A stretch of 64,000 nucleotides of DNA from Pinus tabuliformis (GCA_031772625.1 CM062819.1:1233202955-1233266954), one strand, 5' to 3'. Positions 35,201 through 47,496 are shown, counted from the stretch's first letter. Notes: generated by a model from the letters alone, not told the origin. A program made the numbers and translations.

Positions 35201-35760
35201 TACACTATCAATACCCTCAGTCAGTTCATGGTGGAACCAAAGAGGGCAGACTGGGCAGCAGCCAAGCATGTTCTTAGATATGTACGAGGAACAGTCGAGC
35301 ATGGACTAATGTACACCCAAGGCAATGCCATCAGGCTGAGTGGGTTCACTGACACAGATTGGGTTGGAAGTTCAGTAGATCGGAAAAGTACCACTGGGTA
35401 TTGTTTCAACATTAGATCAGGAATGACCTCCTAGTGTAGAATGAAACATAAATCCATGGCTCTGAGCTCAGCGGAACCAGAATATATGGCAGCTACCACA
35501 ACTTTGTGCAAAGCCATATGGCTTAGGAAATTGCTTGTGAATCTATTCAGGAGGAAGATGGAAGCGACCAATATTTTTGTGGTAATCAGAGTTGCATCAA
35601 GCTCTATGAGAATCCAGTATTTCATGATTGGTCAAATCACATTGATATCAGGTGTCACTTCATCAGAGGCTGTGTCCAACGAGGGATAGTACAGTTGAGG
35701 TACACTCCAACTAGAGAACAGCTGGCATACATTCTCACCAAGGCTTTGGGAAGTAAAAAG
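35172..35760 (+). pseudogene. E4 RNase H
   Basis: Motifs NTRPDICYTINTLSQFM, WAAAKHVLRYVRGTVEHGLM, LSGFTDTDWVGSSVDRKSTT, KHKSMALSSAEPEYMAATT. TAG at 35171 and 35432 interrupt it. C-terminal pieces (VQRGIVQLRYTPTREQLAYI, LTKALG) run to about 35760. Confidence 0.87.
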
Positions 35761-36073
35761 TTTGCTTATTTTAGGGAAAAGATGGGGATGGTGAAGAATC
35801 TGTTTCAGTAGCAGAAGCAGATAGTATGGATGCAGTGCGACAGTTAGCAGTGGCAGTGCTATGGGCAACATGATGCAACATATTAAGAGGGAGCTTCAAC
35901 ATAGATTTAGCAGTGACAGTTGCAGTGTCATGGGCAGCAATACAGGTTGCATCAGCGCAGTAGATGAGGGGCAGTAGACCGAGCATCAAACAATGCAGAG
36001 GACCGATGTCGTGGATCAGTGTGGTGCTTCTATTGGGAAGTACTACTAAAGCACATTCCTCGCTAAGAGGGAG

Positions 36074-37006
36074 TGTTGATTTTTGGTAGCATTGGATGTG
36101 CTCTAGCTCCAAATTTTTATGGAGGGGCTAGAACATATGAGATCTCCAAGACCCAGAAATCGTTTGGAGAAATTCCACCCAGATGAGGAGTTATTAAAAT
36201 AATTAAGATTTTTAATGGGTTCCTAAATCTAAACTTAGGAAAATAAAAATATTAATGGGTATTAATAAAGATATGGGTGAGAAGCTTCTAAGAGATGAGG
36301 AAAGTATGTTTTAATCTTAGCCGTTGATTAGCGACTTAATCTCGACCATTGATTAAACAACATGAAAAGTATAAGAGAAGACTTGAGAGTCATTTGGAGA
36401 CATGCCGGGTAGATACTTAGTATTCGAGTGAAATCGATTCTCAAAGAGAAGGAAATCAATTTCAGAGGAAGAGTTGCAGGTTGGAGGAAGAGGAAGGCAT
36501 CAACAACAGTCAGTGATTGAGGAGGAGCTGACGTAGGGTTGTCGAGAGACAACACATAGGGAAGAGTAGGTAGACAACACCACTATAGATGCAGTCCTCA
36601 TGCAGGTTGACGCAGAGTGACACAAAGGTGGGTGAAGGGTCTCCAAGGTGTTGACATTCTCCAAGGAACTTTGTCTCAGGTGTTTTCTCTCAGAAGTGTC
36701 TCAGTTTCTCTGTAAAATCATTCCTTGTAAAGCAATTGTTGTTGAAGGTTAATAAAACCCTCATCTACTGCACCAGTTTTCCCACATTGGATTTTTACGG
36801 GAACGATTGTCCAAAACAACTGTGTTGATGTGATTGATTCTTGTGATTGTATATCACTGTTATTTTCTCTATGTAATTATGTGATAAATACAGTAGAATT
36901 TATTTTAATGTTTGTTGAAGGGATTTTGTAAATAACTTATTGTGAGGAATAAGTAGGTGAAATAAATCAATTACTGCAGTAGAATTTCGGATTAGAAATT
37001 TTCACA
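36074..37006 (+). repeat. E4 3' LTR
   Basis: 933 bp, preceded by CTAAGAGGGAG (36064-36073). Confidence 0.93.
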
Positions 37007-37900
37007 CGGTTCACTACGCCGTATTGAGGTTTATCCAATGTGATTTGAAGGTTCCTTCCTAGTTAGACTCATGGTTATTATTCTTGTAAAGACAGGTTGT
37101 CCACCTTTCGTCTTGGCTCTCTTGGAGCTCTCCTCATAGTCCTCAATTTCATACACACTATCATCCTTGCTTTCATTCTTATTCATAGGCTTAGTTTCCT
37201 CTTCATTATCAATTTCCTCAAGAGTTTCTCTGAAAAAAGTATTAGGTGCTTCCCTTGATAGTCTTTGAGTTGGAACACCAAACTATTTTTTGTTAGGAAA
37301 GCATCCTAAGTGTCCCCTTTCTTTTGGATCTATTCCGTAGTCAATATCTTAATTAAGCCATGGTGATAGAGGATATGACCAATGTTTTTATGGTTTTGTT
37401 GGATTCTTTTTTCCATGTGACCTAGATCCTTGTAAAGATAAAAAGGGAGATTTAAATGTTCATCAACCTCGAAATGAAGAAGAAACCAGATGTGGTAGAG
37501 GAATGTGATGGCATGCCTTCCTTCAAACTTTATGTACTTTTTCAAAATGAATAAAAGGTCACTCCATTTTTCCATGATCCATGAATGAGGCACGTCTTTC
37601 CTTCAATTCAGACTTAACTCTGTAGAACAGAAGAACCTCATATGTGATCCCTTCCCCACTTGCTTATTTTTAAATCAATGATCTCTTGTTTGTGGGAGTC
37701 TGGTGGCTTGGGTGATGGACTCTTCTGTAACTTACATTACAAGGTCACCAATTCAATCAACTTAGCCATCAAACCCTTGTATAAACATCATTGTCACAAC
37801 ATTGTCATGCCCATTAAATTTTTGGAGGAAGGGGATCCATCTTGCATCCCTCAGTATTAGTTTACTTACATTATGATTAGGATAACCCTACAAGGCTTCC
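37007..37900 (-). pseudogene. Antisense Athila-like accessory ORF remnant, part 1
   Basis: On the minus strand 37593-37330 reads YIKFEGRHAITFLYHIWFLL, LNLPFYLYKDLGHMEKRI and HHGLIKILTTE. This matches, in order and spacing, YISFEGRMSVIYAYHFILLH, LSVPYFLLQSIGE and HHGLIKLIVVD in the E1 accessory ORF. Acidic sequence follows towards 37130. No LTRs or pol accompany it. It is older than E4, which interrupts it. Confidence 0.68.
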
Positions 37901-40900
37901 AAAGAGCATGGATATTTCCTTAATGTACCAAGTTTTCCCATACTATCATAGTGGAGTAGCTAAAATGCTCTATCTCTTGGAAATTTTATTGTCATTCAAG
38001 AAAATCGAGAATCAGGAGTGAATTCTAAGTGAGAATGTAAGCTAAGAACTCGTCTCAAGGTATAACGATTAGATGAGCTGCTAATTATGCCATCGAATTA
38101 TCATACATGTTGACCACAATGACCAATGTTGACCAATTGTTCGACAACGTGGCAGAGTGGAGTCATAATGATAGATACAAAATCGGAATGGGAAGAGTAT
38201 GATGAGGTGAGAGAATGATTAGAGTGATAGGCATAGGATTAGAATGATAACTTGTAGAGAGTAAAAAAGCATGTGATATATAGTAGGACAAAGGTTATAT
38301 TAACATTCTTTCCACGTTTCAATATACGAAAACTTAAATTAAGTTACTCACCTCAAGTTTTTACCTTAAGAATTGAATTATGCTTGTAAAGAAAATATGA
38401 AATGGAACCTAGGATTTGTACACCAATGAAATACTAAGGTTGGTGCAATGATTGATCATGCTAAGCTTTTTAGAAAAATGTTAGTGATTTATTTATTGAA
38501 GGTTGATTATTTTATTGAATCTTGGAACCAAAATGAATTGTTTTTTATGAATGTTGAAGGAAACAGGAAGAAAGAGAATACATTGGAGGTATTTGGTTGA
38601 TCTATCCCCTTACTTGCAAGACAATTTGCAAAAGGCATGCTCAAATCATCCTATAATCATTATAGTGATCTTGTAACAACTGTTACAAGATTGTGTGGTG
38701 GTTATAGGAAAGCCTATAGGTGCATAAATAAAATTTCTAAAGCTTCTTTTGGTGTCCCTGGAGGTTGGTCACTTTCAAAATGTTGCATTTGGGGCTCCAA
38801 AACATTGCTAGAATCAGAGAGACTTGAAAACTAAGAGCTAAGGGTGATCGCATAAAGCTTTGATGTTGGAAAATGAAAAATATGTATCTATATTTTTCCT
38901 TTGATCAAAACAATCATAAATGTTGACTGTTGATGTTGAGAATTCATTTAAACTCATGAAGAACTGAACTAAGAAAAATATACTAAAGAGTGTTGATTCA
39001 TGAAAGTAACTACAACAAAGGTATATGCTAATTGTGGTGACAAGAATAACTGAAATGATTGTCTAGGGCTTTGTAATAAGGAGGGTTTTCATGAACCTAA
39101 TTCATCAGTGACTCAATATTGTTGATAAAGAAATCAGACATAAAAAAAACTCCCTCTTTTTGAAACAACCCGTATTTCTTTTCTTACAACTAACAACCTC
39201 CCTTTTATTAGAAAAATATTTGGGGAATATTTTCCCAATAGTTGCCTGGTTTTCAAGCAAAAATTATGTCCAATTACACCAGAGGATTAGTTTTCATATT
39301 TGGATCCTTATTTTTATCTTTACCTTTATATGCATATAAAGTTTTTTCTCCTTTTTTTAATTATTTTTTTGTATTATTTTTCAAGGAAAAGAATGGATGA
39401 AGAAGAAGTTGCAGCGGGTTGAAAGTACTCGCTTCCCACTATCATTATCTCGTACTGTTGTAAGACATGTTGAACAAATTCTTCTCAATTAAGAGGCTTT
39501 TGACACACTTTAGTCTACGTCCATTAAATAGAAAAGAGGTTCCTTCCTCATAAATAGTTTTAATTCTAACTAAACCATTATAAAAAACTTGATCAATTTC
39601 AAAAGGGCATAACCATCATGTAGTGAATTCCCTTTAAAATCCTTGAATATTGAATAAAAAAGGAAAGCCTAGTCAATGGTTTAAATTTATTTTTTGGAAT
39701 GAACTTATCATGCCACATATTCTTTTGGTGTTAAATGAGAGTGATGTATTGAACACCATCAAGGACCATGTAGAGAAATTGACCCTCAAACCAAGCCTCC
39801 CGTTTAGAAATTGTAGACACCAAACATAGTACAAGAGGTTGACTATAAATCCCTAGGTAAATAATACCACATTTATGCCTTTAACTCATCCTTACTATGA
39901 TTTCAATGCTTAGTGAAAGAGAAACATGGTATGTTAATATCCATATCAATGTGGTTTTATTACTCATCACATCTCTAGTTGAATATTGGGTCACTTGTCA
40001 TCCCAACTCATATAAATATGAACTATATTAATTGGGGGGAGGTTCATGGAAGGTGGGATGTGTGTGACCCCCCACCCCAACTCCCACTCCCCTCATCCCC
40101 ATTTATCCCAACCTTTTTTACTCCAATTATAACAACCTCATTGGTTTTTATGTCCACCAAGTTACTATCTCTCAATTCAATGATGGGAGAATTCAATGTG
40201 ATTACACTTTTTTGCCATCACCTATGTCCTTTGAATGAGTTTATTCAATCAGATGTCTTGATAAGTCGAGTGATATTGCATATGATAGGTTGAGTGAATC
40301 CTGTTTGAGATTCAAAATGTTGACTTGAAATAATGAACATTGTGGATCATCTTTTGAATTTGCATTCTTCAAATTCCAACTATAGAAATTTGCAATCAAT
40401 TTAAAAACTATAAATTATATTCACTAGGGAGGAATTGTCCATAACTTCTTTGGTTTTGGTATTTACTAAGAAATCAAAACGGGAATGATTCTATCTTTTG
40501 TGGGGTATGTATGAGTTATGCCATGGTAAAAAACCATAATTATATAGCCCATGATTTGTATGGAAAAGATCTTGGGAGGAATTGCTACATCTTTTGTGTT
40601 TTGGGATTACTAAGAAAATGGGAAGGGAATGATTTATTTTCCTGGTGACATATTTCATTTTCATGTCATTTCAAAAGGCCAGTCGCACAACAAACTTGGC
40701 ATAATTATTCTTTAATATGATTGTGATACTACAAACATTGCATAAGATAGTGGGATGCAACATTGATTTAGGGTGAGTTTTCCAAACAAGTCAATGAATA
40801 CATTTACAAGTCTAACCTCTTTTGAGTTTGTGTTTTAGAAAAAGATATTATATTAAAAAACTCTAAGTCTAAGTGTATGTGTGTGTGTCCTAGAAAGATT

Positions 40901-41980
40901 AACTTGGGATGGGTGATATTAAGGAGAGTCTAATGAATATGGGATGGGTGATATTAAGGAGAGTCTAGTGAATATGAATGAACTTTACTATTAGTACTCA
41001 ATAGAGAAGATTCATAATTTTAAGTGGTAGTCAGGAATCAAAATGAAATCACACATTATAATTTACTTACCTTTTAAATTGAATGTCATATGATAAAAAT
41101 ATTTCTAAATGTTGGTCTATGGTCTAGCTTTGAATTTAGAAATGTAGAAAATAACATACACATAACATAATTTACAAAGAAAATTCACATGCATGAAATC
41201 AATTAAATTATAATTTATACTTATGAAATGAATTAGATCAAGTTACATCTAGATTCGAAAATCAGTCTAAGGAGCACACTATGTAGTCACAAAAGATGAT
41301 GGTTGGTAAATCCAAGTAACAAAACAATGAATCATAAGGGCTAATTCAATTTGCAATAGCTCTCCTCTTTGAGTAACAAGAAAATACTTTACCCATGCCC
41401 ATTATTAAACTATAACTTCAATAAATAAGTAATACATGTCTATATATGAACTCCATAAAAATATAATTGTGTTACATAAAATTTATAATGCTTTTTTTTT
41501 TTAACTAACATGGTTGGAAGGAAAAAATTGAACACTATTTATTCTTTATAATTATAAAAAATGAGCGTTATCATTTCATTGTGAAATTTTTTTATGAATA
41601 TTATATTGTGAAGCAAAATTGATTAATAATTAAAAAAATTAAAAAATGATGACAAATACAATCTTTTATGAAAAATTCTTAACTTTTCAAATTAAAAAAA
41701 CATAAAATAATTTTCATTTGATTAATCAAGACCCATATTAATTCTGGATCTATCAAGGGTAGAAAATGATCAAATTTGTCAAAACTCAAACCTTTTTATT
41801 GAGTGCAAAACCTGAGGAAAAAGTTTGCACCTCGATAAATTTGATTGCTCTTAACCCTTGGTAAATCATGAGTTAAAATGAATCTATATCATTTTTTAAT
41901 AATATTATTTATATTTATATAAATTTTATATCTCTTTATATAAAAATATTCTCATTTTAAATTTTATTAACATTCAAATA
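37901..41980. other. About 4 kb without recognisable genes
   Basis: AT-rich sequence with many stops in all frames; no domain recognised. The only clear structure is a tandem 35-bp duplication at 40906-40975. It could be very old transposon debris. Confidence 0.5.
40906..40975. repeat. Two tandem 35-bp units
   Basis: GGGATGGGTGATATTAAGGA-type unit twice in a row, differing at one base (TCTAATG versus TCTAGTG). Confidence 0.9.
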
Positions 41981-41984
41981 ATAT

Positions 41985-42082
41985 ATGAGTGGGCATAATG
42001 GTTAAGAGTATGTGTTTCCTCCTAAGAGGGCACATGTTCAAAACTAGAGTGAGGTAGAGTGTGTATGCCTTGTTAGACTAAG

Positions 42083-42124
<42 letters not shown>
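41985..42124 (+). mobile_element. tRNA-derived SINE fragment with TA tail
   Basis: TGGGCATAATGG (41990-42001) resembles a pol III A box and GTTCAAAAC (42036-42044) fits the B box (GWTCRANNC), about 35 bases apart as in tRNA-type promoters. The sequence between them (AAGAGTATGTGTTTCCTCCT) has the look of plant Au-type SINE heads. It runs into (TA)n. The target duplication cannot be read in the AT-rich flanks. Confidence 0.55.
42086..42124. repeat. (TA)n microsatellite
   Basis: About 19 uninterrupted TA units. Confidence 0.97.
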
Positions 42125-42126
<2 letters not shown>

Positions 42127-42163
42127 GTGATATATATATTATTAATAATACATATAAATAAAT

Positions 42164-43412
42164 TCGGTGCGGCTGGGTTCTAGATCTAATCTTCTGCCTT
42201 ATTTCTCTGCGACTTACGGGCAAATATGGCTCCCAGCTTTGCGAAAATAGCTACTGGCTCAGTTTCGTTTGCTTCTGGAGGGCAAGCTCCTGCCCATATC
42301 ATTAGTGAAGCCCCAGCTCCCATTGTCTAGGTGGTCCAGGCCTCACTTGATAACGCTTTGAAGTTTTCCGAAAGTGCCCTAATCTGCTGGTTCAATGGTT
42401 TTTGGCCGCCGCTGACAACTCTCCACAATTGGATCTCGGAGGTATGGAAGCCTGTCATTTCTGATGAAATTAATATCTACCCCTGTGCTAGGGGTTTCTT
42501 TATAGTAGATTTTGAAAATCCTGAAAGCAGACAATGTGTTCTAGATTCTGGCCCTTGGTTTTGGGAAAACTCAGGCCTATTCATGAAGCCATGTAACCCA
42601 TCATTCGACCCCTCAACAACAGTCATAACCTCAGCATCAGTTTGGGTGAGATTGCCAAACCTACCTTTGCATCTCTGGAATCTCTCCTTGCTAAAAGCCA
42701 TTGGAAATGCAATTGGGAAATTTTACTGCAGGTGCTTAGAAATAGAGGAATATGCCAGAACCACCTATGCACGCATCTGTGTGGAAATGGACTTCAGCGC
42801 CGGATTCCCAGTTGAAATAAACCTAACAAGCAAAGATAAAGTGTCCTCTTGAGATGCCGATCTTGCTTTGAGATATGCCATCTAGCCAAAAATTGCCCAA
42901 AAGCCTCCCAGAAAAATTGTGCTAGAAAAAACCACCACCGATCTACATGGTGGGAAGGAGCACAAAAAGAACACTACACTGTCATCAAAGAAGAATACTC
43001 TAGAGAAAACTCTGAATCACAAGAAATCGAGCAAGAAAGAAACAACTCTCAAGGCAAGCATGGAGAAAGCCCCATCCCCTCAAGCATCAACAGTTATGAG
43101 GATTCGAATATTGCACAAAATAAATCTTCATTTAACAGCAAAGCAGATCTCCTAGACCAAACTTCTTCTCCGACTATCTTCAAAAGGATGAACACAATAG
43201 ATCGTGAAGCTAAGACACCAATGTCCCAAGAACAAGAAGAGATGAAGGAGATGCAAGATAAAGGAAGTTGGAAGACCGTAGAGAAAAAAAAGAAAGCTAC
43301 AACGTCCATCTCGCCAAGAAAGGCGAGGAACCAGACAATTAAAAACTAAGAAAATTATAGGTTCGATAGACCAATTTGGTCTCAGTGAACGTTAACCACT
43401 ATCATCATCATC
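42164..43412 (+). pseudogene. LINE ORF1 (DUF4283-like plus CCHC knuckle), ORF2 absent
   Basis: Original start is probably ATG 42226 (MAPSFAKIATGS); TAG at 42328 breaks it (one change from CAG), after which it is open to 42852. The domain WFNGFWPPLTTLHNWISEVW ... GFFIVDFENPESRQCVLDSGPWFW is of the plant LINE ORF1 type. A frameshift at about 42850 is followed by the knuckle CRSCFEICHLAKNC (C-x2-C-x4-H-x4-C) and a Lys/Glu/Ser-rich tail to 43349. It ends in GAACGTTAACCACTATCATC-like sequence, typical of plant LINE 3' ends. AAATAAAT at 42156-42163 and 43413-43420 may be a target duplication but is weak. RT and endonuclease are missing. Confidence 0.75.
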
Positions 43413-43441
43413 AAATAAATATATAACTTAAAAAATATAAA

Positions 43442-43600
43442 TATATTTAGTAATTAAATTTAATTATAAAATTATAAAATATAATAAATTTAAATATTTT
43501 TATATATTTAGTAATTAAATTTAAATATAAAATTCTAAAATATAATAAATTTAAATATGAAATTATAAAATATAATAAATATGAATAAGAATAATTAATT
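43442..43600. repeat. AT-only tandem repeat, period about 61
   Basis: TATTTAGTAATTAAATTTAA ... AAATATAATAAATTTAAATA recurs twice with a further partial copy. Confidence 0.75.
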
Positions 43601-43644
43601 TAATTTATATAGTTGTATTGAGGCTTCTGCGATCTATATCAAGT

Positions 43645-43677
43645 TTAAGAGAGATTTTTTCGCGTAATCTCTCTTAA
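43645..43677. repeat. 12-bp inverted repeat (hairpin) upstream of CRY-DASH
   Basis: TTAAGAGAGATT (43645-43656) and AATCTCTCTTAA (43666-43677) are perfect complements around a 9-base loop TTTTCGCGT. About 590 bases before the TATA box. Confidence 0.85.
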
Positions 43678-44264
43678 TTTATATAATCAAATAACTTTTA
43701 ATATATATAATTCATATTTTTATATATCAATATATGTTATAAATATGATAAGTATATTATGAATTTTTTTGATATTTTATTAATAAAAATAAAATTACAA
43801 TGTAATAAATTAAATTAAATGATTTATTATTTTTATTATTTAATTTAATATATTTTTAAATTTTTATTTATAATCAATAATTTTTTTTTTAATTAATATT
43901 TAAATATTTACACTCATTCATTTAATAAACTAAAATACAATTTTTATGATTAATTTTTATCTTTTATAGAATTTATTTATAAGTTTCAATTTTGATCTTT
44001 GTTTGAACTCTTTAATATCTATAGTACATAAACTTGCAAATCCCACACAGCTTTACCAAATTTAGCACAAAATTGCTGGAAAAATATGGCTGGACAACAG
44101 AAATCAAAACGTAAATATGGCGGGGACACAACGAATAAAAAAAACACCAAACCCAAAACGTGCAGTGCGTTTTTCTATGGTGCCTTGCTGTAGTGTTTCG
44201 AGGACATGAAAGGCCCACGTCAATTATCAGCCAACGTTTCCGTCAACCAGTGTCACCATAGCCA

Positions 44265-44271
44265 TATAAAT
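44265..44271 (+). promoter_or_regulatory. TATA box of the CRY-DASH gene
   Basis: TATAAAT in CCATATAAATCCC, a good plant TATA context. Transcription would start near 44297. This makes the upstream in-frame ATG at 44206 unlikely as a start. Confidence 0.6.
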
Positions 44272-44307
44272 CCCTTATGGCTCTATTTCTCCACTCCACT
44301 CCATTCA

Positions 44308-44761
44308 ATGTTTCTCTCTGTGGTCAAATTCATATTCATTACCGTTTATCGACACCCAACAACCATCATTACTATCTGTAGTTCCCAGCATTCACGTTTG
44401 GGACAAATCAGAAGAAGCATTCCAGCATCACTTTCTTGCTCATCTCGGGCAATGAAGAAGGGAGAGAGTCCGTCAGCTTGCAGAGACGATGGCAATGAGA
44501 CTCCGGCTTATCAGAAACTACGGGTAGACCAATTAAAGGTTGCAGACGAAGCGCTGAGAAGGTACAGTGTGCAGGGGATAAAAGGCGAGCGAAATGGGTC
44601 AGGAGTGGCCATTGTCTGGTTCAGAAACGATTTGAGAATTTTGGACAACGAGGCGCTGTGCCGAGCTTGGAAATCATCAGAGGCAGTGTTGCCTGTTTAC
44701 TGCATTGATCCTCGCTTGTTCAATGGCACCACACATTATTTTGGGTTTCCTAAAACTGGAG
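44308..44761 (+). CDS. CRY3: CRY-DASH cryptochrome, exon 1
   Basis: Blue-light flavoprotein of the photolyase/cryptochrome superfamily; the plant member (CRY3/CRY-DASH) is known to act in chloroplasts and mitochondria and to repair pyrimidine dimers in single-stranded DNA. Seen here: a Ser/Arg-rich N-terminus fit for a transit peptide (HSRLGQIRRSIPASLSCSS), then the photolyase N-domain start VAIVWFRNDLRILDNEALCR, VLPVYCIDPRLF and FGFPKTG. The exon ends at GGAG|GTAAGG (donor at 44762, phase 1). Start choice: ATG 44308 lies about 10 bases after the expected transcription start; ATG 44452 (MKKGESPS) is the alternative and would drop the transit peptide. No later exon was found in the window. No stop or frameshift in the exon, so the gene may be live. 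Confidence 0.85.
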
Positions 44762-45354
44762 GTAAGGATTGATTGAGGCATATAACTTCACCATTTTTTT
44801 ACAGTGATAGAGGCAGCGATGGGCTTTGATCCTTTTGGTTTATTCAGTGATTTTTGTTTTTGGTTCAACATGGTAATCTGTATGATTTTTGTTTGTAAAG
44901 CTATGTGATGATTTCATATCACATGCACCAGTGCACTGCAATTTTAAGTGATTTTCTAGTCATATAGAACTTCCTAGACACTCCATGCCACAGCCAGAAC
45001 TTACTACACCAATGTAGAATTACCAGCTCAAAATTGTACAAAATGGTCTTACTAATTGAAATACTTTGCTGTTCAAATTGTTCAAGTTTATTAGGCTGGC
45101 GTACATCAATCATTTGTGTCACTTCATCTTCAGATCCTGAAATATCGTTGGTGCTCTATTAGACTGTACTATCCCTCAGTCTGAAGGGAGAATTCCACCA
45201 AATTGACATAAGCAATCTTCCACCTCTATTAGATTGCCATTTCAAGTTTTTTTGTATTCATCTTGACAATCTATCAAGATACACGTCTCAACAAATGTAT
45301 CCTTGATCTGAAGTTTTTTGTAGGCTAGTCGGAAAAGCAATTAACCTTTATTGG
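44762..45354 (+). other. Start of presumed CRY-DASH intron 1
   Basis: Begins GTAAGGATTG. T-rich, no ORF, no repeats seen in this part. The intron acceptor was not found in the window. Confidence 0.5.
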
Positions 45355-45652
45355 TTTCCTTCATCAACTATGGTGTTAACCTCCAACGTACTTGACCCAA
45401 AGTGATGGGCACCATCAGGTTTTAGTTTACAGAGATGCAGAGTAATATTTTGTGATTCTGCGTTACATTGTCAAATATGGGGGTAAACATTTCATTTTTC
45501 CTCTTTCCTTCACCAACTATGGGGTTAACCTCCAACATACTTGACCCAAAGTGATGGGCAGACCATCAGGTTTTAGTTTACAGAGATAGAGAGTAATATT
45601 TTGTGATTCTGCATTACATTGTCAAATATAGGGGTAAACATTTCATTTTTCC
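45355..45652. repeat. Tandem duplication, two 149-bp units
   Basis: Units 45355-45503 and 45504-45652 both run from TTCATCAACTATGG/TTCACCAACTATGG through CTTGACCCAAAGTGATGGGC and TTTTGTGATTCTGC to AACATTTCATTTTTCCTCT, with few differences. Confidence 0.92.
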
Positions 45653-45671
45653 TCTCTTTTGACCAATGCCT

Positions 45672-46048
45672 TGTTATACTTTAAGAGAAAACGAGAGAAA
45701 TGAGTATAATAAACACACACATAGCAACAAGACATTCAAATCATGTACACCATGATTTACCCTGGAAAACCCTAATCGGGAAAAAACAAACCAGCAATAG
45801 ATCTATTATTGTCCTTGGCCAAAACATAGACAAGCCAGCCAACATCCTGGCCCTGGCCAAGTGAGCCTTCATCTTGCTACTTTGGCACAATACAATGGAG
45901 AATCCTCAAGCCTTTTAACAACTTCAACTACATGAAATCCCACGAGCTTAATACCATAAGTCACCAATACCAGGTGCCAAAACCACAACTGTTAACCATA
46001 ACTCTTGACACAACCTCAACTCCATCACTGGGTCAAGTTTATTTAACA
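45672..46048 (-). repeat. E5 3' LTR
   Basis: 377 bp, similar along its length to 47731-48094, including TAGATCTATTATTGTCCTTG and ACAATGGAGAATCCTCAAGC. Confidence 0.9.
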
Positions 46049-47496
46049 ATCCCCCTTTAAACTTGAATTTGGGTTCTCCTTGACCAAATCCAGCCAAACC
46101 AGCGAAGTGAACTAGCACCTTGCAGTGCTCACCTCCAGGGCCTACCCGGTCAATGCCAAGGTATTGAAAATCTCACATGCTGTCCTAGCTCAACATGCTT
46201 CATCATATCACCACATGCTGCCCTATATCACCTAGGTCTTTATCCAAACTTTACCAATGATTCACCGGGGTACGCATGCCTTACCAGGTTTTACAGTCGT
46301 ATGCCCATTTACATGTAAATTTTTTTGACTCTATTATAACATTTTTTTTTTAATTGTTGCTATTATGGCACTTAAGTTGTCATCTTCTCATCTTGCCACT
46401 GCTTTGACTTCACCCTCCACGCCCATGATATCAAACATTTCAAAGACATCATCTTCCTAGAGGCAAACAATCCATGATATCTCATTGAAACATTCTGTCA
46501 ACAACCAACACCCATGGTTGCTCTCTTTATGGACCTACGCACCATGGTCTCCAGAGTCCAACTCAAACACATACCTGATCATTTTCTCTTTTTGTCTCTC
46601 TCTCTGACCATTCCACACACAAAGTCGCTGCTTGAGGAAGTGATATCAAAAAATCATGGGAATGTACTTGAAGATCTTGCTGGTACATTAATTATTTCTT
46701 TAAAGAAAATTCTCTTACGACCTTCATACAATTCTATTTAAAAAAAATAGAAATTCTCATCCTTTGATCAATGTACAACGCCTCTCTCATTCACGGGATG
46801 TTGTGTCGAAGACGCTAGTTTTACAGATCAATTGGCTTGTATGTGCTCTGTTGGGTAGCATTGGCTTGCATCTGTATTCTTCGACCATCCAGGTGGCTAC
46901 AAGTGTTTCTGTTGTGCATTTTCCTTGATATTTATCTCTAGATTTGCTTATTTCTACACAGGCAGTCTCACAATGTTGGTGTTGATTATCCTCTGTTTTT
47001 TTTTCTTTCAAAAATCTGTGGCACTCTGTGCTTATTCCTTCACAGGCCTGCTGCATTTTATTCTCAAACCCTTGAAATTTTGCATGGCTGGCAAATTATG
47101 TTTTCCTCGATTGGTCTATATTTTAATGCAACATATTAAATTAAGAACTCACCATATGTCCATATAATTTGAGTTTCTGTTTTCTCTTTGGCCTTTTTGT
47201 TTTCTGTCTTTTGAGTCTTAGATTCGAACTACATTCAAGGCCACCACCACTCACAGCCGTCAGGGCAAAAACTTTTCCTTGCCCTTAACTCGAACCAACA
47301 ACACTCCAACGTTGTTGCACAACTCTTTTTGTATTCTTGTGTCAAACTCATTCAGCGCTTGTTATTCAACACTAAATTCTAAATTGTAGGCAATTGCTGC
47401 ATTTTCCTTGTCATTGTGCCCTTTTGCTACTTCTTTTTCTTCATGCGGCCTTGCAATCATGGGAAACCCTGTCGTTGACATCTCTAGCAGGGCATT

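Larger units (their letters stand above)
31587..37006 (+). mobile_element. E4: Ty1/copia element without gag
   Basis: LTRs 31587-32522 and 36074-37006 (TGTTGATTTTTGG ... TTTTCACA), initiator-Met primer site at 32523, copia polypurine tract CTAAGAGGGAG before 36074. Flanks GGGTT and CGGTT agree at 4 of 5. The order protease-integrase-RT-RNase H defines Ty1/copia. The internal part is only about 3.55 kb: the space for gag between primer site and protease is about 170 bases, so nearly all gag is gone. Pol has at least seven stops or shifts. Confidence 0.93.

Noticed and set aside
42849..43349. Separate CCHC zinc-knuckle gene
   Set aside because: It is the frameshifted continuation of the LINE ORF1 from 42226.
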